Below are positions 7,741 through 13,961 of a stretch of DNA of 21,480 nt, piece after piece. This stretch comes from Acetothermia bacterium UBA7521. GTDB lineage: Bacteria > Bipolaricaulota > Bipolaricaulia > Bipolaricaulales > Bipolaricaulaceae. Under the pieces are notes generated by a model that saw nothing but the letters and a program-made list of their open reading frames with translations, did no database searches and had not been told where the DNA came from. The DNA is taken from the NCBI GenBank assembly GCA_002479455.1, contig DLNB01000034.1:1-21480 (forward strand), read 5' to 3'. The translations under genes and the position numbers were made by a program. Position 1 is the first letter of the stretch. Each line of letters begins with the position of its first letter.

Positions 7741-8163
7741 CTACAGGTCCACCACGCACTGGGCGATGTGCCGGCCGTGTTCTTCGCCTACCTGCACGCC
7801 GCAATAGGTCGCTGCCTTCACCTCGACCCCCAGCCGGTGCCGCTCGGGAGCAATCGGCTCGCCCCATGCCCGGCCGGTAAGACGCCACCCTCCCTCCTCC
7901 CCGTCGACCCGGACCTCGAACCGGGAGAAGAGCAGCCCCCGCACGTCTCGCTCGCGCAGGAGCTCCCCCAACCAGGCCACGAGGAGCCCTTCCAGGCTAT
8001 CCTCACGGGCTACGATCTTCACTTCCATCTCCGCCCGGACGTGGGCGAGATCCGCCATCAGGGCGAACATCCCCCGCGCAGCCTCGGCGAACGCCTCGTC
8101 GCGGGTCTTCCCAATCCCCCGGACCCCGGCGTCGGCCACGTGATCGAGGATCTCATACGCCAC
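7741..8163 (-). CDS. Archease, RtcB activator
   Basis: A 140-aa archease-family protein, the usual family size. The N-terminal segment AYEILDHVADAGVRGIGKT resembles the archease signature, with the acidic metal-binding residue in the HxAD segment, and the C-terminus ends VEVKAATYCGVQV...AQCVVDL. Archease helps RtcB turn over by promoting its guanylylation, and the gene sits directly upstream of rtcB. I chose GTG 8163 because GAGGGA lies 7 nt upstream and the protein then begins MAYEILDH, as family members do. The frame is also open to GTG 8169 and TTG 8178. The upstream 184-bp spacer contains adjacent 9-bp and 7-bp repeat arrays, and no clear promoter was found there. Confidence 0.93.
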   Translation of the reverse strand: MAYEILDHVADAGVRGIGKTRDEAFAEAARGMFALMADLAHVRAEMEVKIVAREDSLEGLLVAWLGELLRERDVRGLLFSRFEVRVDGEEGGWRLTGRAWGEPIAPERHRLGVEVKAATYCGVQVGEEHGRHIAQCVVDL

Positions 8164-8186
8164 GGCCACATCCCTCAACAGCTCGC

Positions 8187-8213
8187 ACCGCCGAGCGCGC
8201 AGAGATCGCAGCG
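8187..8213. repeat. Three 9-bp units in the thpR-archease spacer
   Basis: ACCGCCGAG, CGCGCAGAG and ATCGCAGCG on the plus strand. The first unit is identical to that at 4109, and both arrays lie 24-29 bp upstream of a gene start in the same orientation. Confidence 0.6.
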
Positions 8214-8223
8214 GAACAGGGCG

Positions 8224-8258
8224 GTTCCGTGATCCGTTGACCGTGAGCCGTCATCCGT
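8224..8258. repeat. Five perfect 7-bp units NNNCCGT in the thpR-archease spacer
   Basis: GTTCCGT, GATCCGT, TGACCGT, GAGCCGT and CATCCGT are contiguous, with an invariant CCGT core and variable first three bases. The array is 10 bp from the 9-bp array. Confidence 0.85.
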
Positions 8259-8347
8259 GCACGCCTCTTCCCGGCACCCAGCACACACCCGTCACAGCTA
8301 CGTTCTCGGCGGGTTCGGCAGCGGAGCAGCCCGACAGGGACCATGGA

Positions 8348-8896
8348 TCATGCCCCCAACGGCCAACGGGCGACCGGGGTGTAGAGGGGGCCGTGGGGTC
8401 GGAGTTCGGATTCCATCAGGGTCAGCCCATCCACCCGCGCCCGGAGGATGGGCAGGGCTGTTCCCTCCACAACCGAGGCCAAATCCTGAGGGATGCGGAG
8501 CCGGGCCAGGGTCACGTGGGGATGAGCGGCCTTCCGCTCCGGGGGGAAGCCGAGCGTCTGAACGTCCTCTTCGATGCGCTGGGCGAGGATCGCGAACGGA
8601 GCATTGTCCGCCGTCGGCCCGGCCCACAAGACGCGAGTCCGGCCCGGGTGGGGAAACGCTCCAAGCCGCTCCAGGGGGAGCACGAACGGTGCCGTCTCGG
8701 AAGCGACGGCGCTGCTGAGATCCCGAAGCGCGGGCAGCAGGCCCTCGCTCACTTCGCCTAAGAACCGCAGCGTGATGTGCAGGTTCTCCTCAGCCACCCA
8801 GGTCCCGCCACGGATCCGGGCGCGCAAGCCACAGGTTCCCCGCGCGAGGGTTGCCCGCACATCCTCCGGAAGCTCCACGCAGTAGAAGAGACGCAT
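8348..8896 (-). CDS. thpR: RNA 2',3'-cyclic phosphodiesterase (ThpR / 2'-5' RNA ligase family)
   Basis: A 182-aa member of the 2H phosphoesterase superfamily, which opens 2',3'-cyclic phosphate RNA ends to 2'-phosphates and can show 2'-5' RNA ligase activity in vitro. Both catalytic H-x-T motifs are present: H40-I-T42 in HITLRFLG and H127-V-T129 in HVTLARL. The opening MRLFYCVELP is typical of the family. It is the first gene of the leftward group thpR-archease-rtcB, whose products all work on the same kind of RNA end. A 184-bp spacer separates it from archease. The ATG at 8896 lies 8 nt after a perfect TATAAT with no ribosome site, so the transcript is probably leaderless. Confidence 0.94.
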   Translation of the reverse strand: MRLFYCVELPEDVRATLARGTCGLRARIRGGTWVAEENLHITLRFLGEVSEGLLPALRDLSSAVASETAPFVLPLERLGAFPHPGRTRVLWAGPTADNAPFAILAQRIEEDVQTLGFPPERKAAHPHVTLARLRIPQDLASVVEGTALPILRARVDGLTLMESELRPHGPLYTPVARWPLGA

Positions 8897-8904
8897 CCCT
8901 CGGG

Positions 8905-8933
8905 ATTATAGCCCCCGTTGTAGCGTACCCTAA
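8905..8933 (-). promoter_or_regulatory. thpR promoter, leaderless type
   Basis: On the minus strand TTAGGG (8933-8928), a 17-nt spacer and a perfect TATAAT (8910-8905) precede the thpR ATG by 8 nt. Transcription would begin at or next to the start codon. The -35 box is weak. Confidence 0.65.
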
Positions 8934-8972
8934 CGCATCGCGCTACCATCTCTCCGGACAAGGGAGATCATC

Positions 8973-11270
8973 ATGGCGCAGAAAGATGAGCAGACCGAAC
9001 TCAAGCTGAAGGTGGCCGAGGCCCATCAGCCGGATGTGGGGAGGGGGATCGCCCGTCTCGCGTCCGAGCACATCGAGGCCCTCGGGATCTCGCCCGGAGA
9101 GCCGATCGAAGTTGAAGGCGCCCGCGTCACGGGCGCCATTGCCGCGGTGGCCTACCCGGCCGATGCTGGGCTCGACATCGTGCGCATCGACGGCCTGATC
9201 CGGGCCAACGCTGGCCTCGGCGTCGGGGAGACAGCTCAGGTACGAAGGGCGAAGTGGAAGCCCGCCACCCAGATCACCCTCGCCCCCGCCCGCAAAGGGC
9301 TCCACCTCGTCGCACCGCCGGACAGTCTGCGGGCAATCCTCGCCGGCCGGGTCGCGCGCACCGGGGACGTGGTATCCACCGCTGCCCGCACCGAAGGGAA
9401 TCCGTTCGGTGATAACCTCCTCTTCGAGCGCATCTTCCGCGAGTTCACCCAAATGGCGCCCGGGTTCGGCCTGGGGGAGATTCACCTCAAGGTGGTCAGC
9501 ACCCAGCCCGGTGGTCTCGTGCGCATCACGCCCGACACAGGGATCGAGCTCCTGCCGGAGCACGTCGAGGTAGCCGAGCGGGGCCGGGACGTGCCCGAGG
9601 TGGCCTATGAGGACATCGGCGGCCTCCGCGACGTGATCCACAAGATCCGCGAGATGGTGGAGCTCCCTCTGAAGAAGCCTGAGCTGTTCGACCGGCTGGG
9701 GATCGAACCGCCGCGGGGGGTGCTTCTCCACGGCCCGCCGGGGACGGGGAAGACCCTCCTTGCCAAGGCGGTGGCCACGGAGACCGACGCGCACTTCATC
9801 TCCCTCTCCGGACCGGAGATCATGTCCCGGTTCTACGGGGAGTCCGAGGGGCGGCTGCGCGAGATCTTCGATCAGGCGGAGAAGAACGCGCCCGCGATCA
9901 TCTTCATCGACGAGCTCGATTCGATCGCCCCGCGGCGGGCCGAAGTGACGGGCGAGGTCGAGCGGCGGGTGGTAGCCCAGCTTCTCACCCTCATGGATGG
10001 CCTCAAGCAGCGGCGGAACGTGATTGTGATCGCAGCCACGAACCGGGTGGAGGCGATCGACCCCGCCCTCCGCCGGCCTGGACGGTTCGACCGCGAGATT
10101 GAGGTCCGCGTCCCCGACCGGGACGGACGGAAGGAGATCCTGATGGTTCACACGCGCGGGATGCCCCTCGCCCCTGACGTCGACCTCGACCGGCTCGCCA
10201 GCCAGACCCACGGGTTCGTGGGGTCCGATATCGCCGCCCTCGCCCGCGAGGCGGCGATGAACGTGTTGCGCAAGCTGCTCCCCAAAATGGATCTGGATCA
10301 AGAGGGCATTCCCCCCGAAGTGGTCGAGGAGCTTGTGGTGCGGTGGGAGGATTTCGATCGGTCGCTTAAAGAGGTTCGGCCGTCGGCGATGCGGGAGGTG
10401 ATGGTGGAGGTTCCCACCATAACATGGAATGACATCGGTGGCATCGAGGACGTCCAACAGCTTCTGCGCGAGGCGGTGGAACTCCCCCTCACCAACCCCG
10501 AGGCGTTCCAGCGGTTGGGAGTCAACCCGCCCAAGGGAATCCTCCTCTACGGCCCGCCTGGGACGGGGAAGACGACCCTCGCCAAGGCGGTGGCCAGCGA
10601 ATCGCAGGCCAACTTCATCACCGCCAAGGGGTCCGAGCTCCTCTCGAAGTGGTATGGCGAAAGCGAACAGCGCATCGCCGAGATGTTTCGGCGAGCGCGG
10701 CAGGTCGCCCCGGCGGTGGTGTTTCTGGACGAGCTTGATGCGCTTGTTCCCCGTCGGGGATCGGCACTCGGGGAGCCTCACGCCACGGAACGGATCGTGA
10801 ACCAGATGCTCGCCGAGATGGACGGACTGGAAGAACTGCGACGGGTGGTGGTAATCGGGGCCACCAACCGCCCTGATCTCGTGGACCCCGCGCTTCTCCG
10901 ACCCGGGCGGTTCGACGAGCTGATCTACGTCCCGGTCCCGGGGCAGGGAGCGCGACTGGCGATCTTCCGCATCCACACACGCGGAATGGCACTCTCGCCT
11001 GATGTGGACCTCGAACGCCTCGCTGCCCGTACCACCGGCTACACGGGGGCCGACATCGCCGAGGTGTGTCGCAAGGCAGGACGGATCGCGCTGCGCGAAT
11101 CCCTCGCTGCCACCGAGGTCACGATGCCCCACTTCGAGCAGGCATTGGAGAAGACGCCGCGCTCGGTAACCTCGGAGATCGAGGAGCAGTACCGCCGGCT
11201 TGCCAAAAACCTCCGGGGAGCGGTGCGGCGGATCGGGCTTGTCCCGGAGGAAAAGGAGGCCACACCGTGA
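8973..11270 (+). CDS. CDC48/p97/VAT-type AAA+ ATPase
   Basis: A 765-aa tandem AAA+ ATPase with the full Cdc48 layout. The N domain (about 8-200) shows the double-psi barrel pattern DVGRGIARL...PGEPIEVEG. The D1 module has Walker A GPPGTGKT at 254-261, Walker B IIFIDELD at 309-316 and arginine fingers R368/R371. The D2 module has GPPGTGKT at 527-534, VVFLDELD at 582-589 and R643/R646. The pore loops RFYGESE (D1) and KWYGESE (D2) are aromatic, as in archaeal VAT, unlike the D1 loop of eukaryotic p97. Such proteins unfold substrates and may feed a protease. Cdc48 is universal in archaea but patchy in bacteria, so ancient transfer is plausible. The ATG at 8973 follows AAGGGAG. The stop overlaps the next gene (TGATG), so the two are coupled. 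The C-terminus lacks an HbYX proteasome-docking tail. Confidence 0.95.
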   Translation: MAQKDEQTELKLKVAEAHQPDVGRGIARLASEHIEALGISPGEPIEVEGARVTGAIAAVAYPADAGLDIVRIDGLIRANAGLGVGETAQVRRAKWKPATQITLAPARKGLHLVAPPDSLRAILAGRVARTGDVVSTAARTEGNPFGDNLLFERIFREFTQMAPGFGLGEIHLKVVSTQPGGLVRITPDTGIELLPEHVEVAERGRDVPEVAYEDIGGLRDVIHKIREMVELPLKKPELFDRLGIEPPRGVLLHGPPGTGKTLLAKAVATETDAHFISLSGPEIMSRFYGESEGRLREIFDQAEKNAPAIIFIDELDSIAPRRAEVTGEVERRVVAQLLTLMDGLKQRRNVIVIAATNRVEAIDPALRRPGRFDREIEVRVPDRDGRKEILMVHTRGMPLAPDVDLDRLASQTHGFVGSDIAALAREAAMNVLRKLLPKMDLDQEGIPPEVVEELVVRWEDFDRSLKEVRPSAMREVMVEVPTITWNDIGGIEDVQQLLREAVELPLTNPEAFQRLGVNPPKGILLYGPPGTGKTTLAKAVASESQANFITAKGSELLSKWYGESEQRIAEMFRRARQVAPAVVFLDELDALVPRRGSALGEPHATERIVNQMLAEMDGLEELRRVVVIGATNRPDLVDPALLRPGRFDELIYVPVPGQGARLAIFRIHTRGMALSPDVDLERLAARTTGYTGADIAEVCRKAGRIALRESLAATEVTMPHFEQALEKTPRSVTSEIEEQYRRLAKNLRGAVRRIGLVPEEKEATP

Positions 11271-11953
11271 TGCGCATTCTCCTCATCGTCTGGATCGCCT
11301 TCGGCGCGGTCGCCCTTGCCGCCGAACCGGTGGCGCTCGTGAACGGCGAGCCCATCACCCGCGAGGAGCTGGACCGGGCGACGGGCCTTGCCGAGGTCGT
11401 GTTCTCCTTGTACCAGCAGTTCCCCACGTTCGCCCAGTCCCTCCTCCTCACCGAAGAGGGCAAGGTGTTCCTCGCCCGTTACGAACAGGACGTGTTGGAG
11501 AAGCTCATCCTGCGCCGGATCCAGCTCCAGGAGGCGGCGGTGCGGGGCCTGGTCGCCGACGAGGACGAGGTATCTAAGCGCACCCAAGACGCGCTGGCCC
11601 AGGTCTGTGCTCACTACGGCCTCACCGAGGGCGAGTTCGCCGCTCAACTCCTCGCCCAGGGATACAGCCTCGAGCAGTACCGGGATGACATCGCCCGCGA
11701 ATACCGGGAGAAGCTCCTCCTCGCAGCGCTGAAAGCCGCGTTGCTTGCGGAGATCGCGGTGAGCGACGAAGAGATTCAAGCGTACTACGATGAGGACCCG
11801 GGTCGATTCGTAGACGACAACGGACAGCCCCTCCCCCTTGCCGTGGTCCGCGATCGGATTGCGGCCTTCCTCCGCCTCGACAAGGAAGAGGCCCACTGGG
11901 TCGATTGGCTTCGCCAGACCCGGGAACGAGCTGAAGTCGAGATCAACCTATAG
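11270..11953 (+). CDS. SurA N-terminal domain-like exported chaperone without parvulin domain
   Basis: A 227-aa protein with a signal peptide (MRILLIVWIAFGAVALAAE). A SurA_N-like segment follows (PVALVNGEPITREELDRAT at about 20-38) and then long helices typical of SurA/PrsA chaperones (LEKLILRRIQLQEA, LTEGEFAAQLLAQGYSLEQYRDDIAREYREKLLL, VSDEEIQAYYDEDPGRF). No parvulin rotamase domain is present: after EIQAYYDEDPGRF the chain goes straight to the final helix. It is thus likely a periplasmic or surface folding chaperone, not an active prolyl isomerase. The ATG at 11270 overlaps the cdc48 stop by 1 bp; an in-frame GTG at 11267 sits better relative to GGAGG and may be the true start. The 3' end overlaps the convergent branching-enzyme gene by 11 bp. 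Confidence 0.82.
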   Translation: MRILLIVWIAFGAVALAAEPVALVNGEPITREELDRATGLAEVVFSLYQQFPTFAQSLLLTEEGKVFLARYEQDVLEKLILRRIQLQEAAVRGLVADEDEVSKRTQDALAQVCAHYGLTEGEFAAQLLAQGYSLEQYRDDIAREYREKLLLAALKAALLAEIAVSDEEIQAYYDEDPGRFVDDNGQPLPLAVVRDRIAAFLRLDKEEAHWVDWLRQTRERAEVEINL

Positions 11954-13859
11954 CTGGCTTGAAGAAGAGCATCGCCAGGGGGGGAAGAGTCAGCGACAGC
12001 GACTGGGGAAAACCCTGACAGGGGAGGGTGTCGGCCTTCACTCCACCCAGATTCCCCTGTCCGCTTCCGCCGTAGTCCTTTGCGTCGCTGTTGAGGATCT
12101 CTGACCAGCGGCCACCGTGCGGCACGCCCACCCGGTAGTCGGTGCGTACCACCGGGGTGAAGTTGCCTACAGCGAGGACCACCTCGCGATCCGCCCTCCC
12201 CCAGCGCAGGAACGCGATGGCGCTCGCCGCGGCGTCGTTCGGCTCCACCCACTGGAACCCGAGATCTCCGCAGTCGCGCCGGTAGAGGGCGGGCTCGGTG
12301 CGATAGAGGCGGTTCAGATCGGCAAGCCACCGCTGCACCCCCCGATGGGTGGAGTGGTCGAGGAGCGACCACTCCACCACACTCTCGTGGTCCCATTCCC
12401 CCCGCTGGCCGATCTCCCCGCCCATGAAGAGGAGCTTCTTCCCCACACCCGCGTACATGTACCCCAGAACAAGCCGCAGGTTGGCGAATCTCTGCCAGTC
12501 GTCCCCGGGCATCTTCGTCAGGAGCGACCCTTTTCCGTGGACGACCTCGTCGTGGGACAGGGGGAGGACGAAGTTCTCGTGCCCCGCGTACAGCATGCGG
12601 AACGTGAGCTTGTCGTGGTGGTGAGCCCGGTAGATGGGGTCCTTGGCCATGTACACAAGCGTGTCGTGCATCCAGCCCATGTCCCACTTCAGTCCGAACC
12701 CCAGCCCGCCCAGCGAAGTGGGGCGCGACACCATGGGCCAGGCGGTGGACTCCTCGGCGAACGTCTGTACGTCGGGGTGCTCCCGGTACACCGCCTCGTT
12801 GAGTTGGCGCAGGAAACGGATCGCCGCCAGATCCTCTCTGCCCCCTCGTTCGTTGGGAACCCACTCTCCCTTCTTCCGGGAGTAGTCGCGGTAGAGCATC
12901 GACGCCACCGCATCCAGCCGCAGCCCATCGGCGTGGTAGACGTCGAGCCAGAACAGCCCGCTGGATAGGAGGAAGCTTCGCACCTCGTGTCGGTCGTAGT
13001 TGAATGTGAAGCTCCCCCAGTCGGGGTGGATCCCTCGCTTCGGGTCGGCGTGCTCATAGAGGTGAGATCCATCGAACCGCCCCAGCCCGTGGCCGTCGGT
13101 GGCGAAATGGGACGGTACCCAATCGAGAATCACCCCGACCCCGTGCTGGTGGAGGTGGTTCACGAGGTACATGAACTCCTGGGGAGAACCGTAGCGGGAG
13201 GTGGGAGCGAAGTACCCCGTGGTCTGGTAGCCCCACGAACCGTAGAACGGGTGCTCCATCACCGGCAGGAACTCGACGTGCGTGAACCCCGTCTCCTGCA
13301 CGTACGAGGAAAGAAGCGGCGCCAGCTCGCGGTACGTGAGGCTGCGTCCATCCTCTTTCCGCCGCCACGAGCCCAGGTGGATCTCGTACACCGCGATCGG
13401 CGCGTCAAGCGCGTTCCGTCCTCCACGCTCGCGAAGCCAGCGCGCGTCGCCCCACCGGTAGGAGAGGTCCCGCACCACCGATGCTGAACGCGGAGAGATT
13501 TCGGAGTAGAACGCGAATGGATCCGCCTTGAGCAGGAGCGGACCGTGGCGCGAGGTGAGGTGATACTTGTAGAGGGCACCTGGACTGACCCCGGGAACAA
13601 AGCACTCCCAGATCCCCGATCGACGGTGCGGTCTCATCCTATGCGTGTGGGGATCCCAGAGGTTGAAGTCCCCGACCACGGACACAGCTTTCGCCTCGGG
13701 AGCCCACACCGCGAACAGGGTGCCGTTCTTCCCTGCAACGGTGATCGGGTGAGCCCCCAACACCTCGTAGAGCCGGGTGTGCGAACCCTCCCCGAACAGC
13801 CAGAGGTCCTCCTCCGTGAGAAGGGTCGGCTCCCCGTCCTCGATTCGCGGTTCTCGCAT
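11943..13859 (-). CDS. glgB: 1,4-alpha-glucan branching enzyme (GH13)
   Basis: A 638-aa GlgB that adds alpha-1,6 branches to glycogen. The N-terminal carbohydrate-binding module 48 (FAVWAPEAKAVSVVGDFNLWD, about 49-69) is followed by a GH13 barrel with VYEIHLGSW, a region I-like segment DWVPSHF, the nucleophile D316 in GLRLDAVAS, the acid/base E369 in TFAEEST and D437 in LSHDEVVHGKGS. The C-terminal beta domain ends in LPPLAMLFFKPAIG. Length and motifs fit the bacterial GlgB family, and all catalytic residues are present. It is transcribed away from the glycogen phosphorylase gene, with both promoters in a 102-bp spacer, so branching and breakdown may be co-regulated. The ATG at 13859 has GGAG about 7 nt upstream and a good -35/-10 pair further up. 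Confidence 0.97.
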   Translation of the reverse strand: MREPRIEDGEPTLLTEEDLWLFGEGSHTRLYEVLGAHPITVAGKNGTLFAVWAPEAKAVSVVGDFNLWDPHTHRMRPHRRSGIWECFVPGVSPGALYKYHLTSRHGPLLLKADPFAFYSEISPRSASVVRDLSYRWGDARWLRERGGRNALDAPIAVYEIHLGSWRRKEDGRSLTYRELAPLLSSYVQETGFTHVEFLPVMEHPFYGSWGYQTTGYFAPTSRYGSPQEFMYLVNHLHQHGVGVILDWVPSHFATDGHGLGRFDGSHLYEHADPKRGIHPDWGSFTFNYDRHEVRSFLLSSGLFWLDVYHADGLRLDAVASMLYRDYSRKKGEWVPNERGGREDLAAIRFLRQLNEAVYREHPDVQTFAEESTAWPMVSRPTSLGGLGFGLKWDMGWMHDTLVYMAKDPIYRAHHHDKLTFRMLYAGHENFVLPLSHDEVVHGKGSLLTKMPGDDWQRFANLRLVLGYMYAGVGKKLLFMGGEIGQRGEWDHESVVEWSLLDHSTHRGVQRWLADLNRLYRTEPALYRRDCGDLGFQWVEPNDAAASAIAFLRWGRADREVVLAVGNFTPVVRTDYRVGVPHGGRWSEILNSDAKDYGGSGQGNLGGVKADTLPCQGFPQSLSLTLPPLAMLFFKPAIG

Positions 13860-13885
13860 CCCCGTCGCTCCGTTCCTGAACGCTC

Positions 13886-13914
13886 ATGATAGGGTCCAGT
13901 CCCCGCACCCACAA
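13886..13914 (-). promoter_or_regulatory. glgB promoter
   Basis: On the minus strand TTGTGG (13914-13909), a 17-nt spacer and TATCAT (13891-13886) lie 26 nt upstream of the glgB start. Spacing is ideal and the -10 box matches the consensus at five of six positions. Confidence 0.6.
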
Positions 13915-13945
13915 CCCGAATCTGGGGGGCGAGCGCGGGGCGAGC

Positions 13946-13951
13946 TACAAT
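13946..13951 (+). promoter_or_regulatory. -10 box of glgP
   Basis: TACAAT ends 10 nt before the glgP ATG, no ribosome site follows, and no clear -35 box is seen. This suggests a leaderless or nearly leaderless transcript. Confidence 0.45.
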
Positions 13952-13961
13952 CCAGACGACA

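Noticed and set aside
362..8258. CRISPR array as an explanation for the repeats
   Set aside because: Units are 7 or 9 bp and contiguous, with no spacers of 30 bp or more and no cas genes.
8153..8344. A 63-codon minus-strand frame in the thpR-archease spacer
   Set aside because: It spans both repeat arrays, overlaps archease in another frame and has a Cys/Arg-rich composition. The spacer looks non-coding.
8915..8950. cdc48 promoter (TTGTAG with TACCAT)
   Set aside because: The spacing is 20 bp and both boxes are weak, so I did not list it as a feature even though a promoter must lie in this 76-bp spacer.
8943..11132. A 729-codon minus-strand frame opposite cdc48
   Set aside because: cdc48 on the plus strand is unmistakable. 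The antisense frame has no homology I recognise.
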